Source: UBA7702 sp040776805
Lineage (GTDB): Bacteria; Bacillota; Dehalobacteriia; UBA7702
Length of the DNA: 64,000 nt
NCBI GenBank assembly: GCA_040776805.1
Contig: JAXGZS010000008.1
Location: 22,112-86,111 of the forward strand
Reading direction: 5' to 3'
The notes beneath the pieces are model-generated. The model saw nothing but the letters and a program-made list of their open reading frames with translations. It had not been told where the DNA came from and ran no database searches. Both the position numbers and the translations under genes were made by a program. Below are positions 8,566-16,347 of this stretch, one piece after another. The number at the start of each line of letters is the position of its first letter. The first letter of the stretch is position 1.

Positions 8566-9348
8566 ATGGGAAGAAAAAGGAAACGCCGAAGCCGAAAAAG
8601 AAGAGCTTTGCCCTTGTTTCTCCTCGTTTTGGCGCTGCTTGTTTGTGCCGCCGCCCTTTACCAATGGCTGACCGCAGAACACATTTATTATAGTCCCTAT
8701 ACGGGTTTATCCTATACCACACCGGCCCCGGTGAAGGCAGTGGGCATCGACGTTTCCCAGCATCAGGGCGCCATTGACTGGCAAGCGGTGCAGGGCGACG
8801 GCATTGAATTTGCCTTTATCCGCGCGGCCTACCGCGGTACCAGCACGGGGTCTCTTGTTATTGACACGAGGTTTTCCACGAACATAGAGAAAGCCCGGGC
8901 TGCCGGGATCAAGGTAGGCGTCTACATATACTCCCAGGCGATCACCGCCCGGGAAGCGGAGGAAGAGGCCGCCTTTGTGATATCTTTAATTTCCGGGTAC
9001 GACCTTGATTTGCCCCTTGTGCTGGATTACGAGTTTGACGAGAGCCACACCGGACGTTTGGCCGCGGCGGAACTCAGCGCAGAGGAAAGGACCGCTGTCA
9101 TTCTGGCCTTTTGTGAATACGTGACAGAGCAGGGCTATTCTCCGATGGTTTACGGTAACGCCCATATGCTGAAAGAGTTTCTGCAAACAGAGGAGATTGA
9201 GAAAAAAGCGGCAATTTGGTACGCCAATTATAACGATACGACGCTGACGGAGTCCTATGCCCTATGGCAATATACGGAGAGCGGCGCCGTGGCGGGGATC
9301 TCCGGCAATGTCGATTGTGATTTTGCTTTTGTTACGCTGCGTCCCTAA
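8566..9348 (+). CDS. membrane-anchored GH25 family lysozyme
   Basis: A 260-residue relative of the preceding gene without SLH repeats. A very basic start (GRKRKRRSRKRR) leads into one membrane segment at about residues 14-34. The GH25 domain fills the rest, with GIDVSQHQGAIDW, VLDYEFDE and WQYTESGAVAGISGNVDC. It is probably a type II membrane protein that acts on peptidoglycan close to the membrane. Tandem placement with a paralogue suggests a local duplication in which one copy is wall-bound and the other membrane-bound. A terminator separates the two genes. Confidence 0.85.
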   Translation: MGRKRKRRSRKRRALPLFLLVLALLVCAAALYQWLTAEHIYYSPYTGLSYTTPAPVKAVGIDVSQHQGAIDWQAVQGDGIEFAFIRAAYRGTSTGSLVIDTRFSTNIEKARAAGIKVGVYIYSQAITAREAEEEAAFVISLISGYDLDLPLVLDYEFDESHTGRLAAAELSAEERTAVILAFCEYVTEQGYSPMVYGNAHMLKEFLQTEEIEKKAAIWYANYNDTTLTESYALWQYTESGAVAGISGNVDCDFAFVTLRP

Positions 9349-9371
9349 AATGGTTGCTGAAGCAAATAAAA

Positions 9372-9572
9372 GCGCTGACGCGCTTCAGGCCGTCGACAAA
9401 AGCTGATACACGGCGAACTCCCTTCCCCGCGACTGCTTGAGTACATTCAGGTACGCGGCGCAGCCGCAGCTCAGGGCGTTCACCGCGTCTAAGCTTTTCT
9501 CGGCAACCTGTCATCTTGCAGCCAAAATCCGCTTGCGCGGCCTTTTGTCTACAAGCTGACGCGCTGACGCGC
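9372..9572. repeat. dispersed 173-bp repeat, copy A, with flanking 12-bp direct repeats
   Basis: The core at 9387-9559 aligns without gaps to 48896-49068, with mostly transition differences. It starts AGGCCGTCGACAAA and ends near TTTTGTCTAC, so GTCGACAAAA and TTTTGTCTAC form imperfect terminal inverted repeats. The palindromic GCGCTGACGCGC occurs on both sides, at 9372 and 9561. The core also contains small hairpins such as GCGGC-GCA-GCCGC. It has no convincing gene. The minus-strand frame stays open in both copies, but I judge that to be a by-product of composition. Confidence 0.75.
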
Positions 9573-9582
9573 CTGTTTTTTC

Positions 9583-9611
9583 TTGACAAAGGGCGTAAAG
9601 CGTGTTAAACT
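9583..9611 (+). promoter_or_regulatory. probable promoter of ylxM-ffh
   Basis: TTGACA is perfect. The -10 region (TAAACT at 17 bases) is weak. It lies directly after repeat copy A. Confidence 0.5.
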
Positions 9612-9643
9612 GTGTAAAGTATTTTTCCTTGACAGGTGATCTT

Positions 9644-9985
9644 ATGGATGAAATCGGCAGAAAAGCCTTGCTTTTTGATTTTTACGGCCCTTTGCTCACC
9701 GCGAAGCAGCGGCAAATTTACGATGATTTTGTCGGTGAGGACATGAGCCTCGGCGAGATCGCCGAAGCCACAGGCGTCAGCCGTCAGGCCGTCCACGACA
9801 TGGTGCGGCGCACCGCCGGAATCTTGGAAGCTTACGAGGAAAAACTCGGCCTCGCCCAGAAATTCATGGATATCGAAATTCACTTGAGCAGGATTCGCCT
9901 GCTGGTGACAAAGGAAGCCACAGAGGAACGTTACCGGGAGATCGCAAGGGAAATCGAGGCGATCGACGTGATTGAAAGGAAATAG
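9644..9985 (+). CDS. ylxM: YlxM/p13-like putative helix-turn-helix protein
   Basis: A 113-residue protein directly before ffh, the usual place of ylxM in Firmicutes. LLTAKQRQIYDDFVGEDMSLGEIAEATGVSRQAVHD is a sigma-70 region-4-like helix-turn-helix, shown here in two overlapping parts of the N-terminal half. A coiled C-terminal half follows. Family members are thought to assist the signal recognition particle. The ATG at 9644 has AGGTGAT just upstream; a longer start at 9602 lies inside the promoter. Its stop is 10 bases before the ffh start. Confidence 0.85.
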   Translation: MDEIGRKALLFDFYGPLLTAKQRQIYDDFVGEDMSLGEIAEATGVSRQAVHDMVRRTAGILEAYEEKLGLAQKFMDIEIHLSRIRLLVTKEATEERYREIAREIEAIDVIERK

Positions 9986-9995
9986 AGGAAAAACG

Positions 9996-11348
9996 ATGGC
10001 AGTTTTTGGCTCTCTCGCCTCAAAACTTCAGGAGACCTTCCGCAAATTGCGGGGCAAAGGCAAGTTGTCCGAAAGCGACATCAACGAAGCCATGCGTGAG
10101 ATTCGCCTGGCCTTGCTGGAAGCCGACGTCAATTTTAAAGTCGTAAAAGAGTTCATTTCCGCGGTGAAGGAGCGGGCCCTCGGCGTTGAGGTGCTGGAAA
10201 GTTTGACCCCCGGTCAACAGGTGGTCAAAATCGTCAACGATGAGTTGGTGGCGCTGCTGGGTTCCACGGAAAGTAAAATCAAAATCGCGCCGAAGCCGCC
10301 GACGGTGATTATGCTCTGCGGCCTTCAGGGCGCGGGGAAAACCACCACCGTGGGGAAGCTGGGCTTATATTTTAAAGGTCAGGGCAGAAGGCCGCTTTTG
10401 GCCGCCTGCGACTTGCAGCGCCCCGCCGCCATTAAACAGCTTCAGGTGCTGGGCGACAGCGTCGGCCTGCCGGTTTTTGCGAAATCCGTAGATTCCACGC
10501 CTTTGGCTGTGGCCAAAGAAGCCCTGGAACATGCGAAAAACAACGGCAACGATATTCTGATTGTCGATACCGCCGGCCGTCTTCATATTGATGAGAACCT
10601 CATGGAAGAGTTGCGGCAGATGAAAGCCGCGCTTATACCCGATGAAATTCTCCTGGTCGTCGACGCCATGACCGGGCAGGACGCGGTGAACGTGGCCCAG
10701 TCTTTCCACGAAAGTCTCGAGATTACCGGTCTGATCATGACCAAACTGGACGGCGACGCCAGAGGCGGCGCCGCCTTATCGGTGAAAAGCGTCACCGGCT
10801 GTCCCATTAAATTTGTGGGGATGGGCGAAAAGAGCGACGCTTTGGAGGTCTTTCATCCGGAACGCATGGCCTCCCGGATACTCGGCATGGGCGACATGCT
10901 GACCTTGATCGAAAAAGCCCAAAGCGCTTACGATGAGAAACAAACAAAAGCCATGGAAGAGCGGCTTTTAAAGGCCGAATTCACTTTGGAGGATTTTTAC
11001 GAGCAGATGCAGGGCATGAAAAAAATGGGCTCTATGCAGGATCTTCTCAATATGCTCCCCGGGGTCGGCGTCAATAAGGCCCTGAAAAACGCCACCATCG
11101 ACGAAACGCTGATGAAAAAAACAGAGGCGATCATCCAGAGTATGACCCCCCAGGAACGCCGCAGCAACAGCGTTTTAAACGGCAGCCGTAAAAAACGCAT
11201 CGCCGCCGGAAGCGGCACCACGGTGCAGGATATCAATAAGCTCTTAAAACAATTCGAGCAAACGAAAAAAATGATGAAACAGCTTGGCGGCATGGCCAAG
11301 GGCAAAAAAGGAAACCTGAATCTGCCCGGTGGCTTCCCCGGTTTTTAA
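9996..11348 (+). CDS. ffh: signal recognition particle protein
   Basis: Ffh is the GTPase that binds SRP RNA and the signal peptides of nascent membrane proteins. The 450-residue protein has the N helical bundle, then the G domain with GLQGAGKTTT at about residues 109-118, DTAGRLHID and TKLDGDARGG. The M domain at the C terminus is rich in Met and ends in a glycine-lysine tail. The start follows AGAGG; a start 24 bases earlier overlaps ylxM without a ribosome site. It heads a block of ribosome-assembly genes. Confidence 0.97.
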   Translation: MAVFGSLASKLQETFRKLRGKGKLSESDINEAMREIRLALLEADVNFKVVKEFISAVKERALGVEVLESLTPGQQVVKIVNDELVALLGSTESKIKIAPKPPTVIMLCGLQGAGKTTTVGKLGLYFKGQGRRPLLAACDLQRPAAIKQLQVLGDSVGLPVFAKSVDSTPLAVAKEALEHAKNNGNDILIVDTAGRLHIDENLMEELRQMKAALIPDEILLVVDAMTGQDAVNVAQSFHESLEITGLIMTKLDGDARGGAALSVKSVTGCPIKFVGMGEKSDALEVFHPERMASRILGMGDMLTLIEKAQSAYDEKQTKAMEERLLKAEFTLEDFYEQMQGMKKMGSMQDLLNMLPGVGVNKALKNATIDETLMKKTEAIIQSMTPQERRSNSVLNGSRKKRIAAGSGTTVQDINKLLKQFEQTKKMMKQLGGMAKGKKGNLNLPGGFPGF

Positions 11349-11404
11349 TGAGAAAGTTCTCTTAAAATAATTTATATTATATGTATCATTGGAGGAAAAT
11401 AAGT

Positions 11405-11647
11405 ATGGCAACAAAAATCAGATTAAAGAGAATGGGCAGTAAGAAAGCGCCTTTTTACAGAGTCGTCGTTTGCGATTCCCGCTATCCCAGAGACGGGCGC
11501 TTCATTGAAATTCTCGGCTACTACAATCCCTTGACGGATCCCGCGGAAATCAGAATCAACGAAGACCGCGCGAAACAGTGGTTGGCCGACGGCGCCCAAG
11601 CCAGCGACACCGCGAAGAGCGTTTTGAAAAAAGCCGGCATCAAATAA
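11405..11647 (+). CDS. rpsP: ribosomal protein bS16
   Basis: An 80-residue basic protein, full length for bS16, opening with the conserved ATKIRLKRMGSKKAPFYRVVV and containing the ILGYYNP motif. It binds 16S rRNA in the body of the small subunit. GGAGG lies nine bases upstream of the chosen ATG. Only 56 bases separate it from ffh, and khpA starts 11 bases after its stop. Confidence 0.97.
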   Translation: MATKIRLKRMGSKKAPFYRVVVCDSRYPRDGRFIEILGYYNPLTDPAEIRINEDRAKQWLADGAQASDTAKSVLKKAGIK

Positions 11648-11658
11648 GAGGTGTTATC

Positions 11659-11886
11659 ATGAAAGACTTAATCGAATACATCGCCCGTTCCCTGGTGACC
11701 AATGCCGAAGCGGTGAAGGTCACGGAATCGAAAAACGACCGCACCACGATTTTGGAATTGAGCGTCGCCCCGGAAGATATGGGCAAAGTCATCGGCAAAC
11801 AAGGCCGTATCGCCCGTTCCATTCGTACGGTCTTGAAGGCATACGCCACAAAGAACAAAGAGAAGGCTTCCTTGGATATCGTCTGA
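11659..11886 (+). CDS. khpA: KH-domain RNA-binding protein KhpA
   Basis: A 75-residue single KH domain (YlqC/UPF0109) with the GKVIGKQGRIARSI loop at about residues 42-55, the RNA-contacting GxxG element of the fold. In Firmicutes KhpA works with KhpB in RNA binding linked to cell elongation and division. The position rpsP-khpA-rimM-trmD is the standard order. GAGGTG upstream sets the start. Confidence 0.93.
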   Translation: MKDLIEYIARSLVTNAEAVKVTESKNDRTTILELSVAPEDMGKVIGKQGRIARSIRTVLKAYATKNKEKASLDIV

Positions 11887-11924
11887 TTCAGACGCCGCCC
11901 AAGGGCATCCCACAGATTTTGGTG

Positions 11925-11975
11925 AAAATGTGAGACGCTTCCGTACTTTTTTGTACCCGGCGCGCCTCACATTTT
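11925..11975 (+). promoter_or_regulatory. hairpin between khpA and rimM
   Basis: AAAATGTGAG and CTCACATTTT form a perfect ten-pair stem. The loop contains GTAC-TTTTTT-GTAC. The 3' arm ends in five T, so it could act as a weak terminator or as an attenuator inside the operon. Confidence 0.4.
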
Positions 11976-12079
11976 TCCCGCGTGATGGTGAAAGTCTTTC
12001 TCTTATTCGTGAAACAACGTTACTCTCTTTTCATTTTTCAGCAAGAGCAAAACCGCTCTTGCCTATTTATCTTAACGAC

Positions 12080-12601
12080 ATGAACATTACCACCGGTATC
12101 ATTCTATCCGCCCACGGCATCAAAGGAGAGGTCAAGGTAAAACCGGAAACCGACCATCCCGGCCGTTTCAAAAAGGGCAATAGCTTTTATCTTGAAAAAG
12201 AAAAGCGCAACGCGGCGCTGACTTCCGTCAGAGGCGATAAGGACGGTCTTTTGATCGTTGGCCTTGAAGGGATCGACGACCGGGACAAGGCGGAGCGTCT
12301 CAAAGGATCTCTTTTGCAGATCGAGGCCGCGGATGCACTGCCTCTGCCTCCCGACGCCTACTATTTCTTTCAGCTGAAAGGTATGGAAGTGGCGGAAGAA
12401 GACGGTACGCCCATAGGCGTCATCGTCGATTTGGTGACCAGCGGCGCCAATGACGTTTATCGTATCGACTGTAAAAACGGCGACTATATGCTGATCCCCG
12501 CTTTAAAGCAAGTGGTCAGAGAGGTTGACCTAAAGCATAAAAAAATGACCGTACGACTTTTGCCCGGTCTCAAAGAGGCATGTACCTATCATGAAAATTA
12601 A
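12080..12601 (+). CDS. rimM: 16S rRNA processing protein RimM
   Basis: RimM helps mature the 30S head by binding uS19. The 173-residue protein has the N-terminal beta-barrel start ITTGIILSAHGIKGEVKV and the PRC-barrel region with YYFFQLKGMEV...GVIVDLVTSGANDVY. I see no Shine-Dalgarno before this ATG, although homology begins exactly here. The in-frame extension up to 11930 has no family similarity and runs through the upstream hairpin. The stop overlaps the trmD start by 11 bases. Confidence 0.93.
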   Translation: MNITTGIILSAHGIKGEVKVKPETDHPGRFKKGNSFYLEKEKRNAALTSVRGDKDGLLIVGLEGIDDRDKAERLKGSLLQIEAADALPLPPDAYYFFQLKGMEVAEEDGTPIGVIVDLVTSGANDVYRIDCKNGDYMLIPALKQVVREVDLKHKKMTVRLLPGLKEACTYHEN

Positions 12602-13409
12602 GATCTTCAGCCTGTTTCCGGCGATGTTCGCGCCGATGCAAGAGAGCATCATGAAACGGGCCCAGAATAAGAAAATTGCGGATATTTCCGTTACCAATAT
12701 CAGAGATTACGCCGCCGATCCCCATTTTGCCGACGATCTCGTCTACGGCGGCGGCGCCGGTATGGTGATGAAGCCGGAGCCGGTGATGAACGCTTTAAGG
12801 AGCGCAGGCTGGCGAAAAGAGGATAAAGTCATCGTGACGTCTCCCGGGGGAAAACCCTTTCACCAGCGGGACGCCCTCCGCCTGGCCAAAGAAGAGCGCC
12901 TTTTCATCGTGGCCGGGCATTACGAGGGATTGGATCAGCGGGTCGTGGAAATGACCGAAGCCGAGGAAATCAGCATCGGCGACTACGTTTTGACCGGCGG
13001 CGAACTGCCGGCCATGGTGATCACCGACGCCATCGTCCGTCTTTTAACAGGGGTGCTCGGCGACAGCGCCTCATTGGAGCAGGAGAGCTTCACCGAGGGC
13101 TTACTGGAATATCCCCAGTATACCAGACCCAGAAGTTATGAGGGTTTTGCCGTGCCGGAGGTGCTTTTTTGCGGCGATCATAAAGTGATTGAAGCTTGGC
13201 GCCGTCGGCAAAGCATCAAAAAAACGGCGGAAAACCGTCCCGATCTTTTGGCCAAGCTGCCTTTAAGCCAAGAGGACAAACAGGTTTTGGAACAGCACCA
13301 AAACGCCCGCAAAGAGACTTGCTTTGTATATCGCCCTCGTCCATTACCCTGTCCTCGACCCCAAAGGCCGCACCATCGCCACTTCCGTGACGAATCTCGA
13401 TATCCATGA
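12591..13409 (+). CDS. trmD: tRNA (guanine-37-N1) methyltransferase
   Basis: TrmD methylates G37 of tRNAs reading CNN codons and prevents +1 frameshifting. It is a SPOUT enzyme with the trefoil-knot motifs GGGAGMVMKPEP, VAGHYEGLDQRV and SIGDYVLTGGELPAM. Homology ends at about residue 240. The remaining 30 residues are Pro/Arg-rich and overlap the next gene in another frame by 86 bases, which suggests a frame change or lost stop near 13265-13324. Confidence 0.93.
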   Translation: MKIKIFSLFPAMFAPMQESIMKRAQNKKIADISVTNIRDYAADPHFADDLVYGGGAGMVMKPEPVMNALRSAGWRKEDKVIVTSPGGKPFHQRDALRLAKEERLFIVAGHYEGLDQRVVEMTEAEEISIGDYVLTGGELPAMVITDAIVRLLTGVLGDSASLEQESFTEGLLEYPQYTRPRSYEGFAVPEVLFCGDHKVIEAWRRRQSIKKTAENRPDLLAKLPLSQEDKQVLEQHQNARKETCFVYRPRPLPCPRPQRPHHRHFRDESRYP

Positions 13410-13893
13410 TATCGCCCGTTTGGCCAGAACTTACGGGGCCAAAGGCTACTACATCGTACAGCCCGGGGAAGAACAGAAAGCCCTGACCGAAAGCCTTATT
13501 TCTTATTGGACCCAGGGTCACGGCGGCAAAATCAACCCGGACCGCAGGGAAGCGCTTTCCCGCGTCGCGGTGGTGGATTCCCTAAATGACGCTGTCGAAG
13601 CCATTGCCGCGGCGGAAAAGAACCCTCCTTATACCGTGGGTACCTCGGCGAAGATCCGCAAAAACATCGTATCTTATGATGAGCTTAAAAATACCATGGA
13701 GCGGGAGGAAAAACCCTTTCTGCTGATTTTCGGCACTGGCCACGGCCTGACCGAAGAAACCCTCAACGGGATGGACTATGTTTTAAAACCCATTGAGGGC
13801 AGGGGAGATTACAATCATCTTTCCGTACGCAGCGCTGTTTCCATCATCCTTGATCGCCTGCTGGAGGAGGCGGCGGCGCTTGGTGAAAATTAG
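13324..13893 (+). CDS. SPOUT RNA methyltransferase (TM1570-like)
   Basis: A 189-residue protein of the family found next to trmD in Thermotoga and many Clostridia. It opens with YIALVHYPVLDPKG and contains TNLDIHDIARLARTYG, GTSAKIR, FGTGHGLTEE and YNHLSVRSAVSIILDRL. The last three match knot-type cofactor-binding loops. The substrate is not established. The only start is a TTG at 13324 with a weak ribosome site, and the frame stays open upstream into trmD. In some bacteria the two proteins are one polypeptide, so a natural fusion broken by an indel is possible here. Confidence 0.8.
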   Translation: MYIALVHYPVLDPKGRTIATSVTNLDIHDIARLARTYGAKGYYIVQPGEEQKALTESLISYWTQGHGGKINPDRREALSRVAVVDSLNDAVEAIAAAEKNPPYTVGTSAKIRKNIVSYDELKNTMEREEKPFLLIFGTGHGLTEETLNGMDYVLKPIEGRGDYNHLSVRSAVSIILDRLLEEAAALGEN

Positions 13894-13903
13894 CAAATAG
13901 TGC

Positions 13904-13932
13904 TTGCCTTTTCCGTTTTCATGTGGTAAAAT
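13904..13932 (+). promoter_or_regulatory. promoter of rplS
   Basis: TTGCCT, 17 bases, TAAAAT. About 75 bases of leader follow before the rplS start. This could be a short ribosomal-protein leader, but I do not recognise its structure. Confidence 0.6.
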
Positions 13933-14012
13933 ATGAAAGCATTGTGTATTGCGATGGTCCTCTGGCGGCAAGATAACGCGTATGAACATCGGCTATTGAG
14001 AGGAGAAACCAA

Positions 14013-14357
14013 ATGAATTTAGTTGATTTCGTAGAACAGCCTTACTTAAGAGAGAACATCCCTCCCTTCCGCGTGGGGGATACCGTGAAGGTTCATGTAA
14101 AGATCAAAGAAGGCGAAAAAGAACGTGTTCAGGTTTATGAAGGCGTCGTCATCGCCAGAAAAGGCAAGGGGGCCACGGAAACCTTTACCGTACGCCGGGT
14201 TTCCTATAATGTCGGCGTGGAAAGAACCTTCCCCGTCCATTCTCCCAAACTGGAAAAAATCGAAATTTCCCGTCGCGGGAAAGTCCGCCGGGCCAAATTG
14301 TACTATCTTCGTGAACGTACCGGGAAAGCGGCCCGCATCAAGGAATTACGCAAATAG
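14013..14357 (+). CDS. rplS: ribosomal protein bL19
   Basis: A 114-residue bL19 at the subunit interface of the 50S particle. It has the conserved FRVGDTVKVHVKIKEGEKERVQVYEGVVI start, given here in part, and ends with KVRRAKLYYLRERTGKAARIKE. AGAGGAG lies upstream. Gene order after trmD is typical. It has its own promoter and a terminator, so it can be expressed separately from the rpsP block. Confidence 0.97.
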   Translation: MNLVDFVEQPYLRENIPPFRVGDTVKVHVKIKEGEKERVQVYEGVVIARKGKGATETFTVRRVSYNVGVERTFPVHSPKLEKIEISRRGKVRRAKLYYLRERTGKAARIKELRK

Positions 14358-14366
14358 TAGCTTGAA

Positions 14367-14392
14367 AAAGAGACTTTCGGGTCTCTTTTTTT
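14367..14392 (+). terminator. terminator after rplS
   Basis: AAAGAGAC and GTCTCTTT form an eight-pair stem with a TTTCGG loop, followed by more T. Confidence 0.8.
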
Positions 14393-14421
14393 GTTATACG
14401 CATCAGAGAAGGAGAAAAAAT

Positions 14422-15270
14422 ATGACGGTGATCAACTGGTTTCCCGGCCACATGGCCAAAGCCGGTAAACAAGTGAAGGAACAAGCGTCTCTTTGCGATC
14501 TGATTTTGGAAATCGCCGACGCTCGGGTACCGGCAAGCTCCCGAAATCCGCAGTTAAAACAGTATATCGGTAAAAAACCGACGATTCTCGTGTTGAACAA
14601 AGCCGATTTGACGGAAAAATACGAACAGGAAAAGTGGCTTAACTATTATAAAAGAAAAGAGCAGGACGCTGTTTTTGTCGCCGCCCGGCATAAAATTGGT
14701 TTTAAGGACTTAAATCAGCTTCTTGACCGGGAAATCGGTAAGCTCCACGCCTATCTTGCCGCCCGCGGCCGCCGTCCCCGGCCCTTGCGCATCATGATGG
14801 TGGGGATCCCCAACACGGGGAAAAGCGCCCTTTTAAACGTGATGGCCGGCTCCAATAAGGTGAAAACCGGCAACAAACCGGGTCTGACCCGGTCGGTGCA
14901 GTGGGTGCGCAGCGCGGAAAACTTAGAACTGCTGGATTCTCCCGGCATTCTTTGGCCGAAGCTAAACGATCAGGAAGCCGCCATGCGCTTGGCCGTTGTA
15001 GGCTCCATCAGCAAGGACGCCTGCCCCGAAGTGGAATGCGGCTGGTACTTATTGAATTGGCTGATGGAACACCGCCCCCAAGTTTTTGCGGAGCGCTATC
15101 ATATCGAAGCGCTGCCGGAATACCCGGAGGAACTCCTTGACCAGGTGGCTTTTAGCCGCGGCATGGTGCGGAAGGGCGGTATCCGGGAGGAGGAAACATA
15201 TATCATGCTGTTGAAGGAATACAGAGACGGAAAACTCGGAAAATTCATGTTGGAGTTGCCGAATGATTGA
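14422..15270 (+). CDS. rbgA: ribosome biogenesis GTPase RbgA (YlqF)
   Basis: RbgA drives a late step of 50S assembly. The 282-residue protein is a circularly permuted GTPase: NKADL (G4, about residue 59) comes before GIPNTGKS (G1, about residue 128), then GLTR and LLDSPGILWP (G3). The N terminus INWFPGHMAKA is the family signature, and the C-terminal ANTAR-like half contacts rRNA. The start follows AAGGAG. A much longer frame reaching back into rplS is rejected. It overlaps rnhB by eight bases. Confidence 0.95.
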   Translation: MTVINWFPGHMAKAGKQVKEQASLCDLILEIADARVPASSRNPQLKQYIGKKPTILVLNKADLTEKYEQEKWLNYYKRKEQDAVFVAARHKIGFKDLNQLLDREIGKLHAYLAARGRRPRPLRIMMVGIPNTGKSALLNVMAGSNKVKTGNKPGLTRSVQWVRSAENLELLDSPGILWPKLNDQEAAMRLAVVGSISKDACPEVECGWYLLNWLMEHRPQVFAERYHIEALPEYPEELLDQVAFSRGMVRKGGIREEETYIMLLKEYRDGKLGKFMLELPND

Positions 15271-15886
15271 TGCAACGGAAAAAGCGCGGCTTACGGCCAT
15301 GTACCGCTTTGAACAGGAATATTATGATCAGGGATATGACCTTGTCGCCGGCTGCGACGAAGCGGGTCGCGGGCCTTTGGCCGGGCCGGTGGTGGCCGCC
15401 GCGGTGATCTTGCCCCCCTGCTGTGTGCTGGAGGCCCTGAACGATTCCAAAAAGCTCACGGAAAAGAAACGTTTGCGCCTGGAAACGGAAATCAAAGAAA
15501 AAGCCGTGGTCTGGGCCATTACCCGAGTGGAACACGATGAAATCGACGAGATCAATATTTTGGAAGCGTCCTTAAAGGCGATGAAAACCGCTTTGTTGGC
15601 CCTCTCGCAAACCGCTGAAGCGGTCCTGATCGACGGTCCCTTTGGTTTGCGTCAGATAGAAATCCCTCAACTTGCCATCAAGAAGGGGGATGCTCTCTCC
15701 GCCTCCATCGCCGCCGCCAGTATCTTGGCGAAGAATGAGCGGGATCGGATCATGACAGCCTACGGTGAGCTTTATCCCGTTTACGGCTTTCAAAAACACA
15801 AGGGGTATCCCACCGCTTTCCACCGGGAGATGATCAAAACCTACGGGTATTCGCCAATTCACAGAAAGACCTTCAAGGTGAAATAG
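15263..15886 (+). CDS. rnhB: ribonuclease HII
   Basis: RNase HII removes RNA from RNA-DNA hybrids and single ribonucleotides from DNA. The 207-residue protein carries DEAGRGPLAGPVVAAA with the first catalytic Asp-Glu at about residue 32, then LIDGP and the AAASILAKNERD segment with further acidic residues. It starts inside the rbgA end and is followed directly by yraN, a usual Firmicutes arrangement. Confidence 0.96.
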   Translation: MIDATEKARLTAMYRFEQEYYDQGYDLVAGCDEAGRGPLAGPVVAAAVILPPCCVLEALNDSKKLTEKKRLRLETEIKEKAVVWAITRVEHDEIDEINILEASLKAMKTALLALSQTAEAVLIDGPFGLRQIEIPQLAIKKGDALSASIAAASILAKNERDRIMTAYGELYPVYGFQKHKGYPTAFHREMIKTYGYSPIHRKTFKVK

Positions 15887-16252
15887 ATGACCATGAAACG
15901 AAAATCTACGGGATTTTATGGAGAAGACATTGCGGCCCAAGCCTTGGAAAAACGGGGCTACCGTCTTTTGGTTAAAAATTATTGTATCCGCGGCGGTGAA
16001 ATCGATCTCATTATGAGCAAAGGGCAGGAGCTGGTTTTTGTCGAAGTGAAGGCTAGGCGCAACGACTGTTTCGGCGCGCCCTTGGAGAGCATTACCCGGC
16101 AGAAAAAAAATCGCATGGTGCGGGCGGCCAATGTTTATCTCTGCGGCAAAGAACAGCAAGATTACGACGTTCGCTTTTTTGCCGTAGCGGTTTACCTCGA
16201 TGAAAACGACGTTGTCGAAAAAACGGAAATCTGCGAAGATATTTTAATATAG
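15887..16252 (+). CDS. yraN: YraN (UPF0102) nuclease-like protein
   Basis: A 121-residue protein with the restriction-endonuclease-like core typical of UPF0102: GEDIAAQALEKRGYRLL, then GGEIDLIM, then ELVFVEVKARR, where the Glu-Asp-Glu-x-Lys residues could form an active site. The function in cells is unproven; DNA repair or uptake is suggested by its usual neighbours rnhB and comM, both present here. The start codon comes directly after the rnhB stop. Confidence 0.9.
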   Translation: MTMKRKSTGFYGEDIAAQALEKRGYRLLVKNYCIRGGEIDLIMSKGQELVFVEVKARRNDCFGAPLESITRQKKNRMVRAANVYLCGKEQQDYDVRFFAVAVYLDENDVVEKTEICEDILI

Positions 16253-16271
16253 AAACGATTTACCGGAAGCG

Positions 16272-16287
16272 ATTGTAAAACTACAAT
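16272..16287. promoter_or_regulatory. inverted repeat ATTGTA-N4-TACAAT before comM
   Basis: A perfect 6-base inverted repeat with an AAAC centre, ten bases before the -35 box. The same arms recur at 29067 before rpsB. It could be an operator; no regulator is recognised. Confidence 0.35.
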
Positions 16288-16296
16288 ATATATGTA

Positions 16297-16324
16297 TTGA
16301 CATTGGCTTCTTTTAATTTATAAT
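16297..16324 (+). promoter_or_regulatory. promoter of comM
   Basis: TTGACA, a 16-base spacer and TATAAT. Confidence 0.75.
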
Positions 16325-16347
16325 GTAACTTAGGAATTTATTGGGAG

